Assembly: GCA_965644295.1 (NCBI GenBank)
Contig: CBFFRP010000235.1
Span: forward strand, 62,001 to 126,000
DNA from: Paraphysomonas bandaiensis
Taxonomy: Eukaryota; Chrysophyceae
Length of the DNA stretch: 64,000 bases
Reading direction: 5' to 3'
Shown here: positions 35,319 through 45,076 of the stretch, piece by piece
Layout of the letters: each line of letters opens with the position of its first letter
Position numbering within the stretch: position 1 is the first letter of the stretch
Program-made: the position numbers and the translations under genes
The notes under the pieces: model-generated
Databases searched by the model: none
What the model was told of the DNA's origin: nothing
The model's input: only the letters and a program-made list of their open reading frames with translations

Positions 35319-37848
35319 ATGAATGATATACATACAAGATTTCGTTCACCAAGTAATGATGGTAATAATCAAGATTTACATTATAAACGTCATAGAGCTG
35401 GAAGTATCAGTGGAAGACTTAGAGCAGCATCTGATTTGGAAGAAATTGGAATGATTGATAAATATCAGAAAGGATTATTAAAAGTATGTGTATATATGTG
35501 TATAATACATATATATGTATATGTATGTATCTATGTATTGATGTGTTTGTTATATAAGTATATGATAATATTTCATTGTTTATATCTTGTAGGATAAGAT
35601 TATAGCTGGTGATCCCGCACTTCAGGCAGCATTAGACAAATATGACAGAGGCGATATTACCGACTTGGAAGGTATAGTCTTTTGCTAACTTCTTTTTTTG
35701 ACTCTGTGGTACCATGTCGTTGTATTTGACTTTCTTGTAGTATATACATAATTTAATTGCTGTGTCTACTTAGCAATTATAAAATCTGGCGGTCTGACTG
35801 AAGACACCGTTGATCTGCTGGATGGACTGGATTTGGATTTTTTGAATGTTGGCAAAGGAGGTGCGTTCCAAAACTTCGATGATATGGACTTTCCTTTCGA
35901 TTCTATGGACGATATGGGATTCAGAATGCGTGGTATGAGTGAGATGGGCATCCCGGCCGAATCTGCTGGGGGAGTCAAGGAAGAGGGAGTGAAACAGGAG
36001 GGTATGCAGTTTTCTCATGGCAAAGGACCTGCAGTGCCTGACACACAGGTACTATATGGCCCTTCAATCCCCCTTATACATGTCTTACTTGTTCCTAGGC
36101 CATTAATGGGGATATGACTTATAATTATGAAGGCAATGACCCGTATAGACAGCAGGGACCTGGTGCTGATATTTTCTCTTATGAGGCTCTATCTGTGTCC
36201 CCTCCCCAATTGAATGGTTCCGAGTTTATCTTCGGTAGGATGTTATGCATTCACTAATGTCATACTTGCGTAGTGTGAATACAACGCTATATGTTATTGT
36301 GGCACTTGCGCCTTCTTTGCCTTTGGCAGTTGTATTTGGGCATGATATGTCCCTTGTACTTTAACTCTATATAACATTGCATGTTACATTGTTTCATGAA
36401 TCGGATATGTCTGTCATGTCTATATTTCATTCACGATGGTGTACTTATCTAATTTCGTTATACAGGAGGGACGAATCGACAACGAGGAATGTCAGGCTTG
36501 AGCGACCTTGAGGCTTCTCTGTACAGGACGAGAGGGCTGTCGAACCTTTCTGACTTTGACCCTTTTCCAAGTGGAAGTGGTAAACAGGTACTAGTATGCA
36601 ACTGTGTATATTATGATATATCGGATAACGTTACGGCTCTGTTGTATTGTGTATGTTTTGTTTGGTCTTTTTTCTAATATAGATTTAGCCCCCCGCTTCG
36701 AATAACACCACAGCCCCACCACCCCATCCACAGCGACCACAAGGGTCTCACCAAATCGCCCAGCAGCGTCCCACTGCTCCTCCTGTATCGAATCACAATT
36801 TCACCGGTGGAAGCAGTAATAATGGACCTTACATGTCCAACTTTCTCACACCCAGCAATCTGATTCCGGGATATGCTATGCCAATGGGTAAGTTGATACA
36901 AAGCTCATCTGTGTTTTTCAGTGTGGCATGTGCAGTATACGAGAGAGTACTGATTTTATTCATGTTTTTATGTAGGCATGGCGCAAGGTGACAAAAGGCT
37001 GCAATCGTCTCTTCAGCCCACAACGATATATTCAGCTCAGAAACCACGACCCGAGTCAGGTGATCTTGACTGTCATACTGTGCTAGTTGTAACTGCGTTT
37101 ATTATTATTATTTCGTCCTTGTAAAGACATTGTGTGCGAGTAGGTTGACAAACAGTTCATATATAAGATATCTATTGATATTTGCTGATTGATGTGTCCT
37201 AACTTCGTATTACATACAGAAAAAGGATATATTGGGGCATATTCTCCTGAGAGCAGAAAGGAGAGATTGGAGAAATTCTTTGAAAAGAGAAAGAAACGGG
37301 TTTGGACCAAAAAAGTAAGTTTCAATATAATTGCAGAGATTGCAACAAAACTGAACATAGAGCAGCATGCAGCATATGTATTCTGCATTTTAATGATGTT
37401 TACGTATACTTTGGTATATCTGGTTAGCTTTCTATAATCAGAGAAACGACGTTTTGTTCTACTCAGTGTTCATTACTTCTATTTAGTGTGTATTAAGTAA
37501 TACTCAGTAGAATGTACGTTAACTCGTATACAGGTCAAATACGATGTGCGGAAAAACTTTGCTGACAGTAGACTGCGTGTAAAGGTGAGAAGGAATATAG
37601 TTATGCGGAAGTGTGTGGATATTGTCTTGTGCATGATCATATGTATTCAATCAATTACTCCATAAACTCCCGGTATATATGTGGGTATGCAGTATAGTGC
37701 GGGAATAAGCATCGTGCGACTTGCGACTTGTATATAGTCATCTAATTGTTGAGGTTTCTCTACGAATGTATTTAAATCAAACATACAGGGGAGATTTGTC
37801 AAGAAGGAAGATGAGGAACTTCTTCGTGATTTGCAAAATTTGGAATAG
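35319..37848 (+). CDS. CCT-motif (CONSTANS/CO-like/TOC1-type) protein
   Basis: Ten exons: 35319-35483, 35593-35671, 35774-36048, 36099-36234, 36466-36587, 36689-36887, 36976-37059, 37220-37314, 37534-37584, 37789-37848; 421 residues. The CCT motif spans the last three exons: RKERLEKFFEKRKKRVWTKK, then VKYDVRKNFADSRLRVK, then GRFVKKEDEELL, with the basic helix, the YxxRKxxA core and RVKGRFVKK all present. Upstream lie an acidic D/M/F-rich stretch (about residues 95-135) and a Pro/Gln/Asn-rich linker (about 255-320), typical of transcription regulators. CCT proteins act in the nucleus, often in light or clock control in plants, and related motifs occur in several protist groups. The regulatory role here is inferred. 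Confidence 0.88.
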
Positions 37849-38617
37849 TTTGTGTCAATCCCGGACAGCTTTTGACAGGTATATAAAAGATGAATGCTCC
37901 AAAATGTGTTGTATTTATTGCGGTATTGTAGCAATACAAAAAAGAGTCGTCAAGATACGTAAAGAAGCTGTGATTCATATATTAAGTTCTTGATGGCATG
38001 ATTCAGTGATGCATAAGCGCGTGATGTCTGCTATGTAGGAATCGAAGTCGTGAATGTTGTAGTAGTATGGTTGCTGATTGAAATAATTTAAGGCATCATT
38101 AAAGCAATATGCTTCAAGAAGTGCAGTTTGCTGCCATTTGTTTATTTCATAGTATAGCTACAAATTCACAAACTATTGCCGACAAAATCTATCTACTTTT
38201 TGATTAAGGTCTGGTTCTCCACTATAAATTCAAAGGGTTAGTATGCAACATGTTTAGCTCTTGTTGTGAAACTGTCTTCTTTACTTTTCTTGTTGAGAAT
38301 TATTATGAATTGTAAATACAACAACGTCAAACATCTTACTGATCTTAAAGAGCAGGATTTCAATTGATACTGAAATATAGACAATAGACTGTAGAAGAGA
38401 GAATCTTCAACTATGTATTATTCATTCGACGGTATATTATGATTCGAACCTTAAAGGCAGCTTTAAATTGCTAACTAATATGGAGCAGTACAAGATACAA
38501 ATGTACGTAGTTTCTAAATTAGTTCTAACTCTTACAGGCCTATTGCTAATAATAAGACTTTCACTTCTAGTACTACGTAGTAGAATAGTGTGTATAGTAC
38601 ACTTGTGTAGACGTATT
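37849..38617. other. Intergenic
   Basis: AT-rich spacer after the CCT gene; the last 100 bp already contain a direct repeat (TTAGTTCTAACTCTTACAGG at 38517, repeated in diverged form at 38838) that brackets the interspersed repeat. No gene seen. Confidence 0.5.
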
Positions 38618-38882
38618 TGGGCCTTGTCGAATAAACAAGCATCTGGGAATGGGCCCACCTCAACAAGGACATCCGGGGTATTGGGCTGTCTGCTGAAGTC
38701 AAGCATCCGGGAATTGTTTCACCGAAAGTGGCTGCACCTTGATGCTTGCCGTGACGCACAAGCATCTTTCGTAGCACCAAATAGTAGGATATCGGAGTTG
38801 TTAAGCACTAGTTAGTTATATTGTTTTTTTGCTACATTAGTTCTGGCTCTTACATGCCTATTGCTAATAATCAGACATTTAC
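38618..38882 (+). repeat. Interspersed repeat family D, copy 1
   Basis: Contains GGGCCTTGTCGAATAAACAAG, TATTGGGCTGTCTGCTGAAG, GGCTGCACCTTGATGCTTGC and AATAGTAGGATATCGGAG. Related copies lie at 60052-60345 (+) and 41551-41717 (-). Bracketed by 45-bp diverged direct repeats at 38517-38566 and 38838-38882. No coding capacity; transposon class undetermined. Confidence 0.75.
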
Positions 38883-39073
38883 TACATTGTTAGGATTCAT
38901 TTTATATAAGGTAGTATATGCGGAAAGTAACGTTCAATGAAATATATCATGAGCTAAATTAATGGACGTATCTGTTGCAGATACTTGATCGTCTTTATAA
39001 TGATCGTCATTTTCAATTATACTTCTATAACTATTCCATATTGTGTGTTCTATATTATTATTCACTTTCTTAC

Positions 39074-39098
39074 AAGTCGAGGTAATACCAAAACCTGG
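39074..39098. repeat. 25-bp inverted repeat, left arm
   Basis: AAGTCGAGGTAATACCAAAA followed by CCTGG is the exact reverse complement of 40400-40424. A second short motif, AAACCTGGTGAAAT, accompanies both arms. Confidence 0.85.
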
Positions 39099-39316
39099 GT
39101 TTTGATGTAAAACCTGGTGAAATTTTTGGTGATGGTCGGAAAAGGGTATAACTATGCACAATAAGTAACTATGAAGTTAATAACAGTGTGAAAAGTATTA
39201 TTTATAATATTTTTTACTAATTTCTTCCATATTACTTCAGTTTTACAGCAATAAAAGTCACCGACTACACACATATATTATACAGTTCAAGCTATTCCGT
39301 CAAGCATAATATAAAG

Positions 39317-39614
39317 CTATTCTTTGTACGATACCCCACTACTACGTCGACGTTTTCCGGTCACAACATTCTCAGATGAGAGAGCGCCTTGATCCACCCA
39401 TTCGGTTGTAGGCTCTGTCACTATTTCCCATTGCTGTTTTTTAGTCCTTTTCTTTGACGAAGTTACTGTATAATATATAATATATTATAACGTTTACATA
39501 ATAATCATATTATTATATATACTAACCTTTTATGTGCCTCAAGTAACTTGCAGCTAGGTTGTTGTCATACTGTCCATCATTATATTTGATATCGTAAGTA
39601 TTGTCGCTATGTAC
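39317..39614 (-). pseudogene. 3' part of a gene with a Tudor-like segment
   Basis: Exons 39527-39614 and 39317-39465 join in frame (79 codons including stop) across a 61-bp AT-rich intron. The first encodes VHSDNTYDIKYNDGQYDNN, resembling the VHxDGTYDIxYDDGD core of Tudor/Agenet-like domains; the second is basic and ends KRRRSSGVSYKE. I could not find upstream exons on the minus strand, where other coding remnants and repeats begin. It may be a truncated gene or a remnant separated from its 5' part by transposon activity. Confidence 0.4.
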
Positions 39615-39666
39615 CTGAGTATATATATCTCTTACATTTATTGATTAAATATATGTGTTACTGTAG

Positions 39667-40275
39667 TACTGTTCATGAAGATGGTGACGGGGTCGTCGTA
39701 CGTATATATGCGGTATTGTTCTGATTATTGTTGTGCGTTGTTACTATAATACACTGTACTAACTGTGTAGTATAATGGTGTAGGAGAAGTACAAAGGGAA
39801 GAAGAATGTCGTCGAAATTCGTGGCGACATATCCAACGACGACTCGGAGGAAGAGGTACCACGAAAGCTCACGAGCAGGGACAGTAGTACTGTTCATGAA
39901 GATGGTGACGGGGTCGTCGAATCTCAGCAGAAAGCGGATCTGATACCTCCCGCTGTTGCTGAACTTCGTCAGGAAATGATGTCCGGACTAGCAGAACTTC
40001 GTGATCTTCTAATGAGAAAAAATGATGATCCTCCACCTGCTTATGATCCTCCACCTACTAGTACTGCGCCCCCAACGGCTGTAGCCGCGTCGTCTCAGAG
40101 CATAGGTACTAATACTACTAGTGTAAGTAGTAGTGGTGAAGATAGCTTTATGCGTATGCATTGTATCCAAAACCAGGCTATTCGGTTGGAGCGTTTGCAA
40201 TCTCAAGAGAGGCAAATGCAGCTATATGAGAATATGATATTACAAAACACAAGTCGTGGCAGGGCCAACTTGTAA
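39667..40275 (+). CDS. Hypothetical protein exons, 5' end unknown
   Basis: A short exon-like segment (39667-39698) and a longer one (39781-40275) read on in one frame. The longer is acidic at first (NDDSEEEVPRKLTSRDSS), then Pro/Ser/Thr-rich (DDPPPAYDPPPTSTAPP), then helical with many Q/R/L/M (NQAIRLERLQSQERQMQ), ending at TAA. The 36-bp sequence encoding TVHEDGDGVV is present twice (39663-39698 and 39894-39929), once at the end of each segment. The layout resembles accessory proteins of DNA transposons, but I cannot name it. The start and any exons upstream in the repeat-rich DNA are not resolved. Confidence 0.4.
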
Positions 40276-40399
40276 CGCAATAAATATTGCTAATAACAAC
40301 TATAATTGCAACTTTTTCTTTATCTTTAACCTCTTAGATACAAATTACAGTAAAATAATAACTCAATACTTAGATATGAAACCTGGTGAAATCGCTTTA

Positions 40400-40424
40400 C
40401 CAGGTTTTGGTATTACCTCGACTT
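40400..40424. repeat. 25-bp inverted repeat, right arm
   Basis: Exact reverse complement of 39074-39098. Immediately before it, AAACCTGGT at 40379 pairs with ACCAGGTTT at 40399, forming a local hairpin. Confidence 0.85.
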
Positions 40425-40721
40425 TACATCTCTTTGTTCGTCACTTTACATCCTAATAAAAGCACAATATTTTTCTTGCTTAAATCTTCATTAGGAAGCG
40501 AATGTCAATTAAAGGTACAAGTTACGGCTAATATACCAGCTCGGATTCAACAACCGACAAACAAAAAGACTCAATGCCGAAAATCGATGCGAAGAACTTC
40601 TCTAGGTGGCAGAAGTGCTGCACGTGGTTCTACCACAAACCAAAAATCGTTTAGACTCTACAATCTAAAAAATCTCAATGACCCTGAAGAAGAAATCTCA
40701 GATGACGAAGATGATCAATAT

Positions 40722-41466
40722 CAGGGATAGAGAACAATATATTATTGTATTGCAATATATTGTAAAATATATTGAATGAACTGGTCTAATATTCCATCAA
40801 AATTGTTTCTGTTAAAGTAGCTCAAAATATATTGCAATAAAGATTCTTAACTGTAGGGTAAAAAATATATGTCCATGTATATAAATCTCCGTTTAGACAG
40901 TCATTATTGCAACACTACAGAGGATAATGAAGCTGAAGTTGGATATGCGGAGAAAATTCTTCTATCAGCTCAAACATTTAAGAAACGAATAGTTGAAAAA
41001 TCTATGTACAGGTGCACGAGTCATGTGTAGTAAGTACTTTTCAAATACATGTGAACGCCTTTTCAGCGCAGCAAAACTGATTATATCAATGTTGCGCAAA
41101 CATATGCATCCTACAACTTTTAATATGCTGTTGTTTCTGAAAGCTAACCGACAGTTGTGGCCGGATGTAAGCATATTTCAATTAATATTGGATGAATATG
41201 GGGATGATGATGTCATCGATGATGGCTCAGAGGATGAGTATGAGGAAACTTTTAAAAGCAGTTAAGAGAGTGTAGTGGGTCTGATTATCAAGTGACCTTA
41301 GACCTCTTATAATGACAAGTACTAAAAACTACGGATGTGTTTACGTGTTTACTTACTGATTAGTCATACTAATATTGTATTGTAGGGCCGGTTTAAAATC
41401 TCCCTCCATACTATTGATGGAAAATTATCCAACAATAGAATTGCAATATATTTTTCCTTATCCCTG
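40722..41466 (+). mobile_element. hAT-family deletion derivative, 745 bp
   Basis: The ends are CAGGGATAG... and ...TTATCCCTG (hAT-type terminal inverted repeats). The element is flanked by a perfect 8-bp target duplication ATCAATAT (40714-40721 and 41467-41474). Inside it keeps only the transposase C terminus. Subterminal AATATATTGCAAT motifs occur several times at both ends and recur in the fragments at 27485 and 60425. Non-autonomous: the catalytic core is missing. Confidence 0.92.
40993..41265 (+). pseudogene. hAT transposase C-terminal dimerisation domain remnant
   Basis: Ninety codons containing YFSNTCERLFSAAKLIIS and MLLFLKANRQLWP, the hallmark of the hAT C-terminal dimerisation region, followed by an acidic tail. 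The upstream sequence 40917-40990 reads as another helix in a different frame, so a frameshift or small deletion separates the two. BED finger and DDE catalytic parts are absent. Confidence 0.85.
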
Positions 41467-41550
41467 ATCAATATCAACTCGAACAGTTTTACGATACACA
41501 ACGATATTATTACGATGAATGATAAGAAACTATTATATTGAAAGTCTTTT

Positions 41551-41717
41551 TATTTAGCAATAGGCGTTAAAAACTCGTTCCGATATAGTGGCTAGTGGTA
41601 TGCTAGATCTACTAGTTAGACCTCTACCCATAACTAATCAGCACAAATTCTATTATCCTACTATTTAGCGCTACAGAAGCTGCTTGTGCGTCGCCGCAAG
41701 CACCAAGGTGCAACCAC
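41551..41717 (-). repeat. Interspersed repeat family D, copy 2 (inverted)
   Basis: Reverse complement of the second half of family D: CTACAGAAGCTGCTTGTGCG ... AAGGTGCAACCAC on the plus strand pairs with GTGGCTGCACCTTG...GTAGCA of copy 1. It lies in the opposite orientation to copy 1 on the other side of the hAT-containing segment. Confidence 0.7.
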
Positions 41718-41901
41718 TTCCGTTCTTAATGTTGTTTGTAAGTTTTGCCCTGCTTGTGTGTCTTAGGACTCACTGGCGCGTGTTGTCCGGGGGTCTCCCC
41801 TTGGGATAAGGTTCCGCCAGGCTCTGAGGTACAGGGTTCTGTATTAACGTCCTGAGTGTACCGAGCACTAGAAACTAGCTATTAACCTTGTTGGTACAAT
41901 G

Positions 41902-42227
41902 TGTTCTGCAATATGATGTGATATATATTGTGCAATTGAAGTGAGTTAACAGTGTGCAATAGGTGAAGTCAACCCATAGGTGTAACGGGTGATTATAGGT
42001 ACAAAGGAATTAAATTCAGTTACTGAAGTGTGACTATACAAGATATAGATAAACAGATGTTCAATCGCTAAGAACAGATGTTTCAACATATGTTACACGA
42101 ATATGTAGTGAAGTGTTCAGAATAATAATCATAATTTCTTACTTGAAAGTGCATTGTGTTCAACATAGCAAGGTTAAGGTTTACGTGTAGAGCAAAGTTA
42201 ACTTCAGTGAAATGTCCAATTCGAACA
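41902..42227 (+). mobile_element. Solo LTR, 326 bp, with 5-bp target duplication
   Basis: Begins TGTTCTGCAATATGATGTG, ends CCAATTCGAACA, and is flanked by perfect CAATG duplications (41897-41901 and 42228-42232). It matches 60630-60982 (opposite orientation) along its length. TG...CA ends plus a 5-bp duplication indicate an LTR retrotransposon reduced to one LTR by recombination. This LTR is unrelated to the 192-bp LTR of the complete element at 44864. Confidence 0.88.
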
Positions 42228-42502
42228 CAATGTACACTACGATCTTTAGCGTTTAACGAATTCTAGGCTACTATCAATTCTTTATTATGTAATATAGATA
42301 TTTCATACCGTGAATTGTGAACAGAAAACGTCGTTGTGTGTGTTAACTTGCAAGGATGTTTCACTATTCAATGAAAGTATTAGCAGCAATCGAAATAAAA
42401 ATGTTACTTAATAGGAAATGGATCGAAACCATACTCAAAAATTTTTATTATGCAATAGAATGTAAGGAGTTATCACTTTCACTGTTGACCCACCCACGCA
42501 GA

Positions 42503-44354
42503 TCAAAATGATTTCGTGTGAAACAGCCTAGAATACATATCAGTTGGTTCTGTATCGCCGTCCCTGCAAAAGTTGTAAGACCACTGACACGCACAAAAGA
42601 CACAGCACAAAAGACATTAATACCATGCCACGTACATGACAGTTGCGGGTGAAGATTCATAAGAAGGCCGAGGTTTCTTCTTTACACTGGACATTAGCAT
42701 TTGATCCAAACAAGGTGTACAAGCTTGGTCACGGTCGATGTTGAATGCCCAGTCCATGTTGTGCCTCGCTGTAGATTGATACCACATTGGGGATGTAGAA
42801 AGAGGGTCAATGTTACCACATAGCTGAGATAAAGGAGTGCGTACACGACTAGAAGTCATCGTAATTGGAGTACTAGGCGTCTTTCCAGCCGAATAAACAC
42901 CAGGACTGGAACACATAGAGTGGAATTTATCTGTACACGAGAACTAATTACTTTCGTGTATAAAAGTTTAACAGATAAGACACATGCATAAAAATACTAC
43001 AACTGATGGCGCACTACTCAGTGCACTTCAAGTAAATCGTACCCATTGGTGTATTTTCTTGACCGCCTATACCACCAGCGTAGTCAGGGTACACAATATC
43101 TTCATGAAGCAAAGTTATGTCAGAAAAAGAGGAAAATAGCCGCCCAAATGCTGTTGGAGATAATACGAAACTGTCTAAATCGCTACTTGAATTCGCGTCT
43201 GGAAGTGCGCTTAGATGATGAGGTATATGACTTTCAACGGGTTGCTTCCGCTTCGTCGCAGTGTTAGGATGCAGTGGCACTCGACAATCCCGACTAGCTC
43301 TTTTAGGTTGAGATGCTTCTGTATCCCCACCTTCGGTGGAGTTTGTTCTGACAGAAAAGATTTCCTTGCTGACATTAGTGGAAAGACTTCCAGGATTCTC
43401 GCTGAGAGATTTTATACGCTTCGTTTGGCGTCGTCGCCGCTTGTTAAAATGAACCTCTTCAAGCATTTTTGGGATGTGCTCTCGCCCTGTAATTACCAAA
43501 CCATGCACTTATCAATTCCGTAATCCTCTGATATATATGTACACCTACCGTAAGTGAATTCAGAGGATTCAGAGTCAGCGTTGAGGCCCCTGATGTATGG
43601 CGCGTATGTCAAATTCCACCTGTTCTTTACGTCGTTATCAGTCCTTCCTGGAAGCTGCTTTGAAATTTCAGCCCATTTGTTTCCCATCTGAACGTGTGCC
43701 TGACAGGAAAAGATTAGAGTACATACTAATCACTTCAATTAAAAAATACTCATCTCACCTCAAGTAATTTTTGATCCTCCTCCATAGTAAACTTGCTGGT
43801 TTTGAGGTGTGGCTTCAAATGATTAACCCAGCGCTCTCGGCACTGCTTTGTAGTTCTATTCGGTATTTTTACTTTCCTCCATTGAACTTTATTAGGGTTT
43901 GCTGTAGATTGAACAGCATTGCGCAATAACTCATCTTCCTATCGTAAAGAAACATTGTACTAAACATCACTACGTATATAGTCCGCATATATCATAATCC
44001 ACCTGTTGAGTCCAGGGGCCTTTAGTGATATTCGGATCTAATACTTTACTCCATCGGTGAGAACATTGAATGGCAGTCTTCGATCCTCCAAATTCACGGT
44101 TGACATCCTCCGCCACCTCCTTCCAGTGTTTGTATCTGTAGTGAGCAGCAGATCTCTTTAGCACTTCATCCTACATATAAACGATTATATCTGTTATACA
44201 TGCATCCAGCAGTACATACACATGGACAGACAAGTAAATCTATCATCCTAAGAAGTTATCTTACCTCTTCTTTTGTCCAACGGGTACGTACAGTCGATCC
44301 TGGAGTCATACCAGTCGATTGTGTGGATTGAGAGCTATCTTCAAAGTGATCCAT
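42503..44354 (-). CDS. Three-repeat (R1R2R3) MYB transcription factor
   Basis: Exons 44265-44354, 44003-44170, 43759-43938, 43549-43699, 43027-43486, 42636-42905 and 42503-42563; 459 residues. R1 starts [12 protein letters not shown] and ends [12 protein letters not shown]2 starts KGPWTQQEDELL and ends [12 protein letters not shown]3 starts [12 protein letters not shown] and ends [16 protein letters not shown]. Each repeat has three spaced aromatics, with Phe in place of the first Trp in R3, as in animal c-Myb and 3R-MYBs. The C-terminal half is Ser/Thr/Pro-rich with several basic patches. 3R-MYBs are nuclear DNA-binding proteins, often controlling cell-cycle genes. The MYB part is certain; the donor at 43027 and the last short exon were chosen to keep frame and are less secure. 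Confidence 0.9.
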
Positions 44355-44576
44355 TGCACAGAAATGCTCCGGAGGGACTTCTTTAGTAGGGAAAGTTATT
44401 ACATCACAAAATAGTGCAATCAACACGATATTATAATAATGATGCTTGATTGCTTCCTATATACATATATATACACTCCAACTCCAACAAGAAATATCCA
44501 CAAAGAAACACCACACCATTTTAGCCGTTGACTTGATACCTCACGAGCAGCAGATACAAGTAGGTAGATGTGTGTA

Positions 44577-44658
44577 TGTATGTGTATGTATGTATGTATG
44601 TATGTATGTATGTATGTATGTATGTATGTATGTATGTATGTATGTATGTATGTATGTA

Positions 44659-44689
<31 letters not shown>

Positions 44690-44863
44690 ATGTATGTATG
44701 TATGTATGTATGTATGTATGTATGTATGTATGTATGTATGTATGTATGTATGTATGTATGTATGTATGTATGTATGTATGTATGTATGTATGTATGTATG
44801 TATGTATGTATGTATGTATGTATGTATGTATGTATGTATGTATGTATGTATGTATGTATGTAT
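44577..44863. repeat. (TGTA)n microsatellite, left part
   Basis: Nearly 290 bp of TGTA/TATG units with a short TG-only interruption at about 44660-44672. It ends directly at the 5' LTR and continues at 51163 beyond the 3' LTR. The open frames across it (Met-Tyr-Val-Cys and Tyr-Ile-His-Thr repeats) are artefacts. Confidence 0.98.
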
Positions 44864-45055
44864 TGTGGCATGAAACTCCTAGTTTTAGGGCTGGGAGTTT
44901 CTTTCCTTCGGGAAACGTGGGGTTTCCCTTCAGGATACGGTAGTCTAGTGGCTGTAGTTTCATGCCAGACTAGTCATACATGATTCTTATATGCATAATA
45001 ATCATTATATTCCTAGTCAAGGCCTTTTCTTGTTGTCTCGCGTAGTTCCATCACA
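44864..45055 (+). repeat. 5' LTR of the gypsy element
   Basis: 192 bp. It contains a hairpin-capable GGGAGTTTC/GAAACGTGG and AAACTCC/GGGAGTTT region and an AT-rich TATATGCATAATAATCATTATAT stretch that could be the promoter core. The sequence right after it is AATATCGATATT rather than a TGG-starting tRNA primer site. Confidence 0.95.
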
Positions 45056-45076
45056 ATATCGATATTTGAACGAATT

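Larger units (their letters stand above)
40497..41522 (+). pseudogene. Coding exon interrupted by a hAT element
   Basis: An open segment from about 40497 (GSECQLKVQV) to 40721 is basic, then acidic (DPEEEISDDEDDQYQ), and is cut by the hAT element at 40722. Beyond the element the same frame resumes after the duplicated ATCAATAT, continues through a Tyr/Gln/Asp-rich stretch and stops at about 41520. In the present state translation ends three codons into the element. It may be the last exon of the hypothetical gene at 39667-40275, but the intron between was not resolved. Confidence 0.45.

Noticed and set aside
38468-38815. 115-codon plus-strand frame.
   Set aside because: It is composed of interspersed repeat family D, whose other copies have different frames and stops.
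44568-44983. Long open frames of Met-Tyr-Val-Cys or Tyr-Ile-His-Thr repeats in the (TGTA)n tracts (also 51120-51563).
   Set aside because: They are produced by a 4-bp microsatellite that lacks stops in several frames on both strands; no start context, splice sites or composition support a protein.
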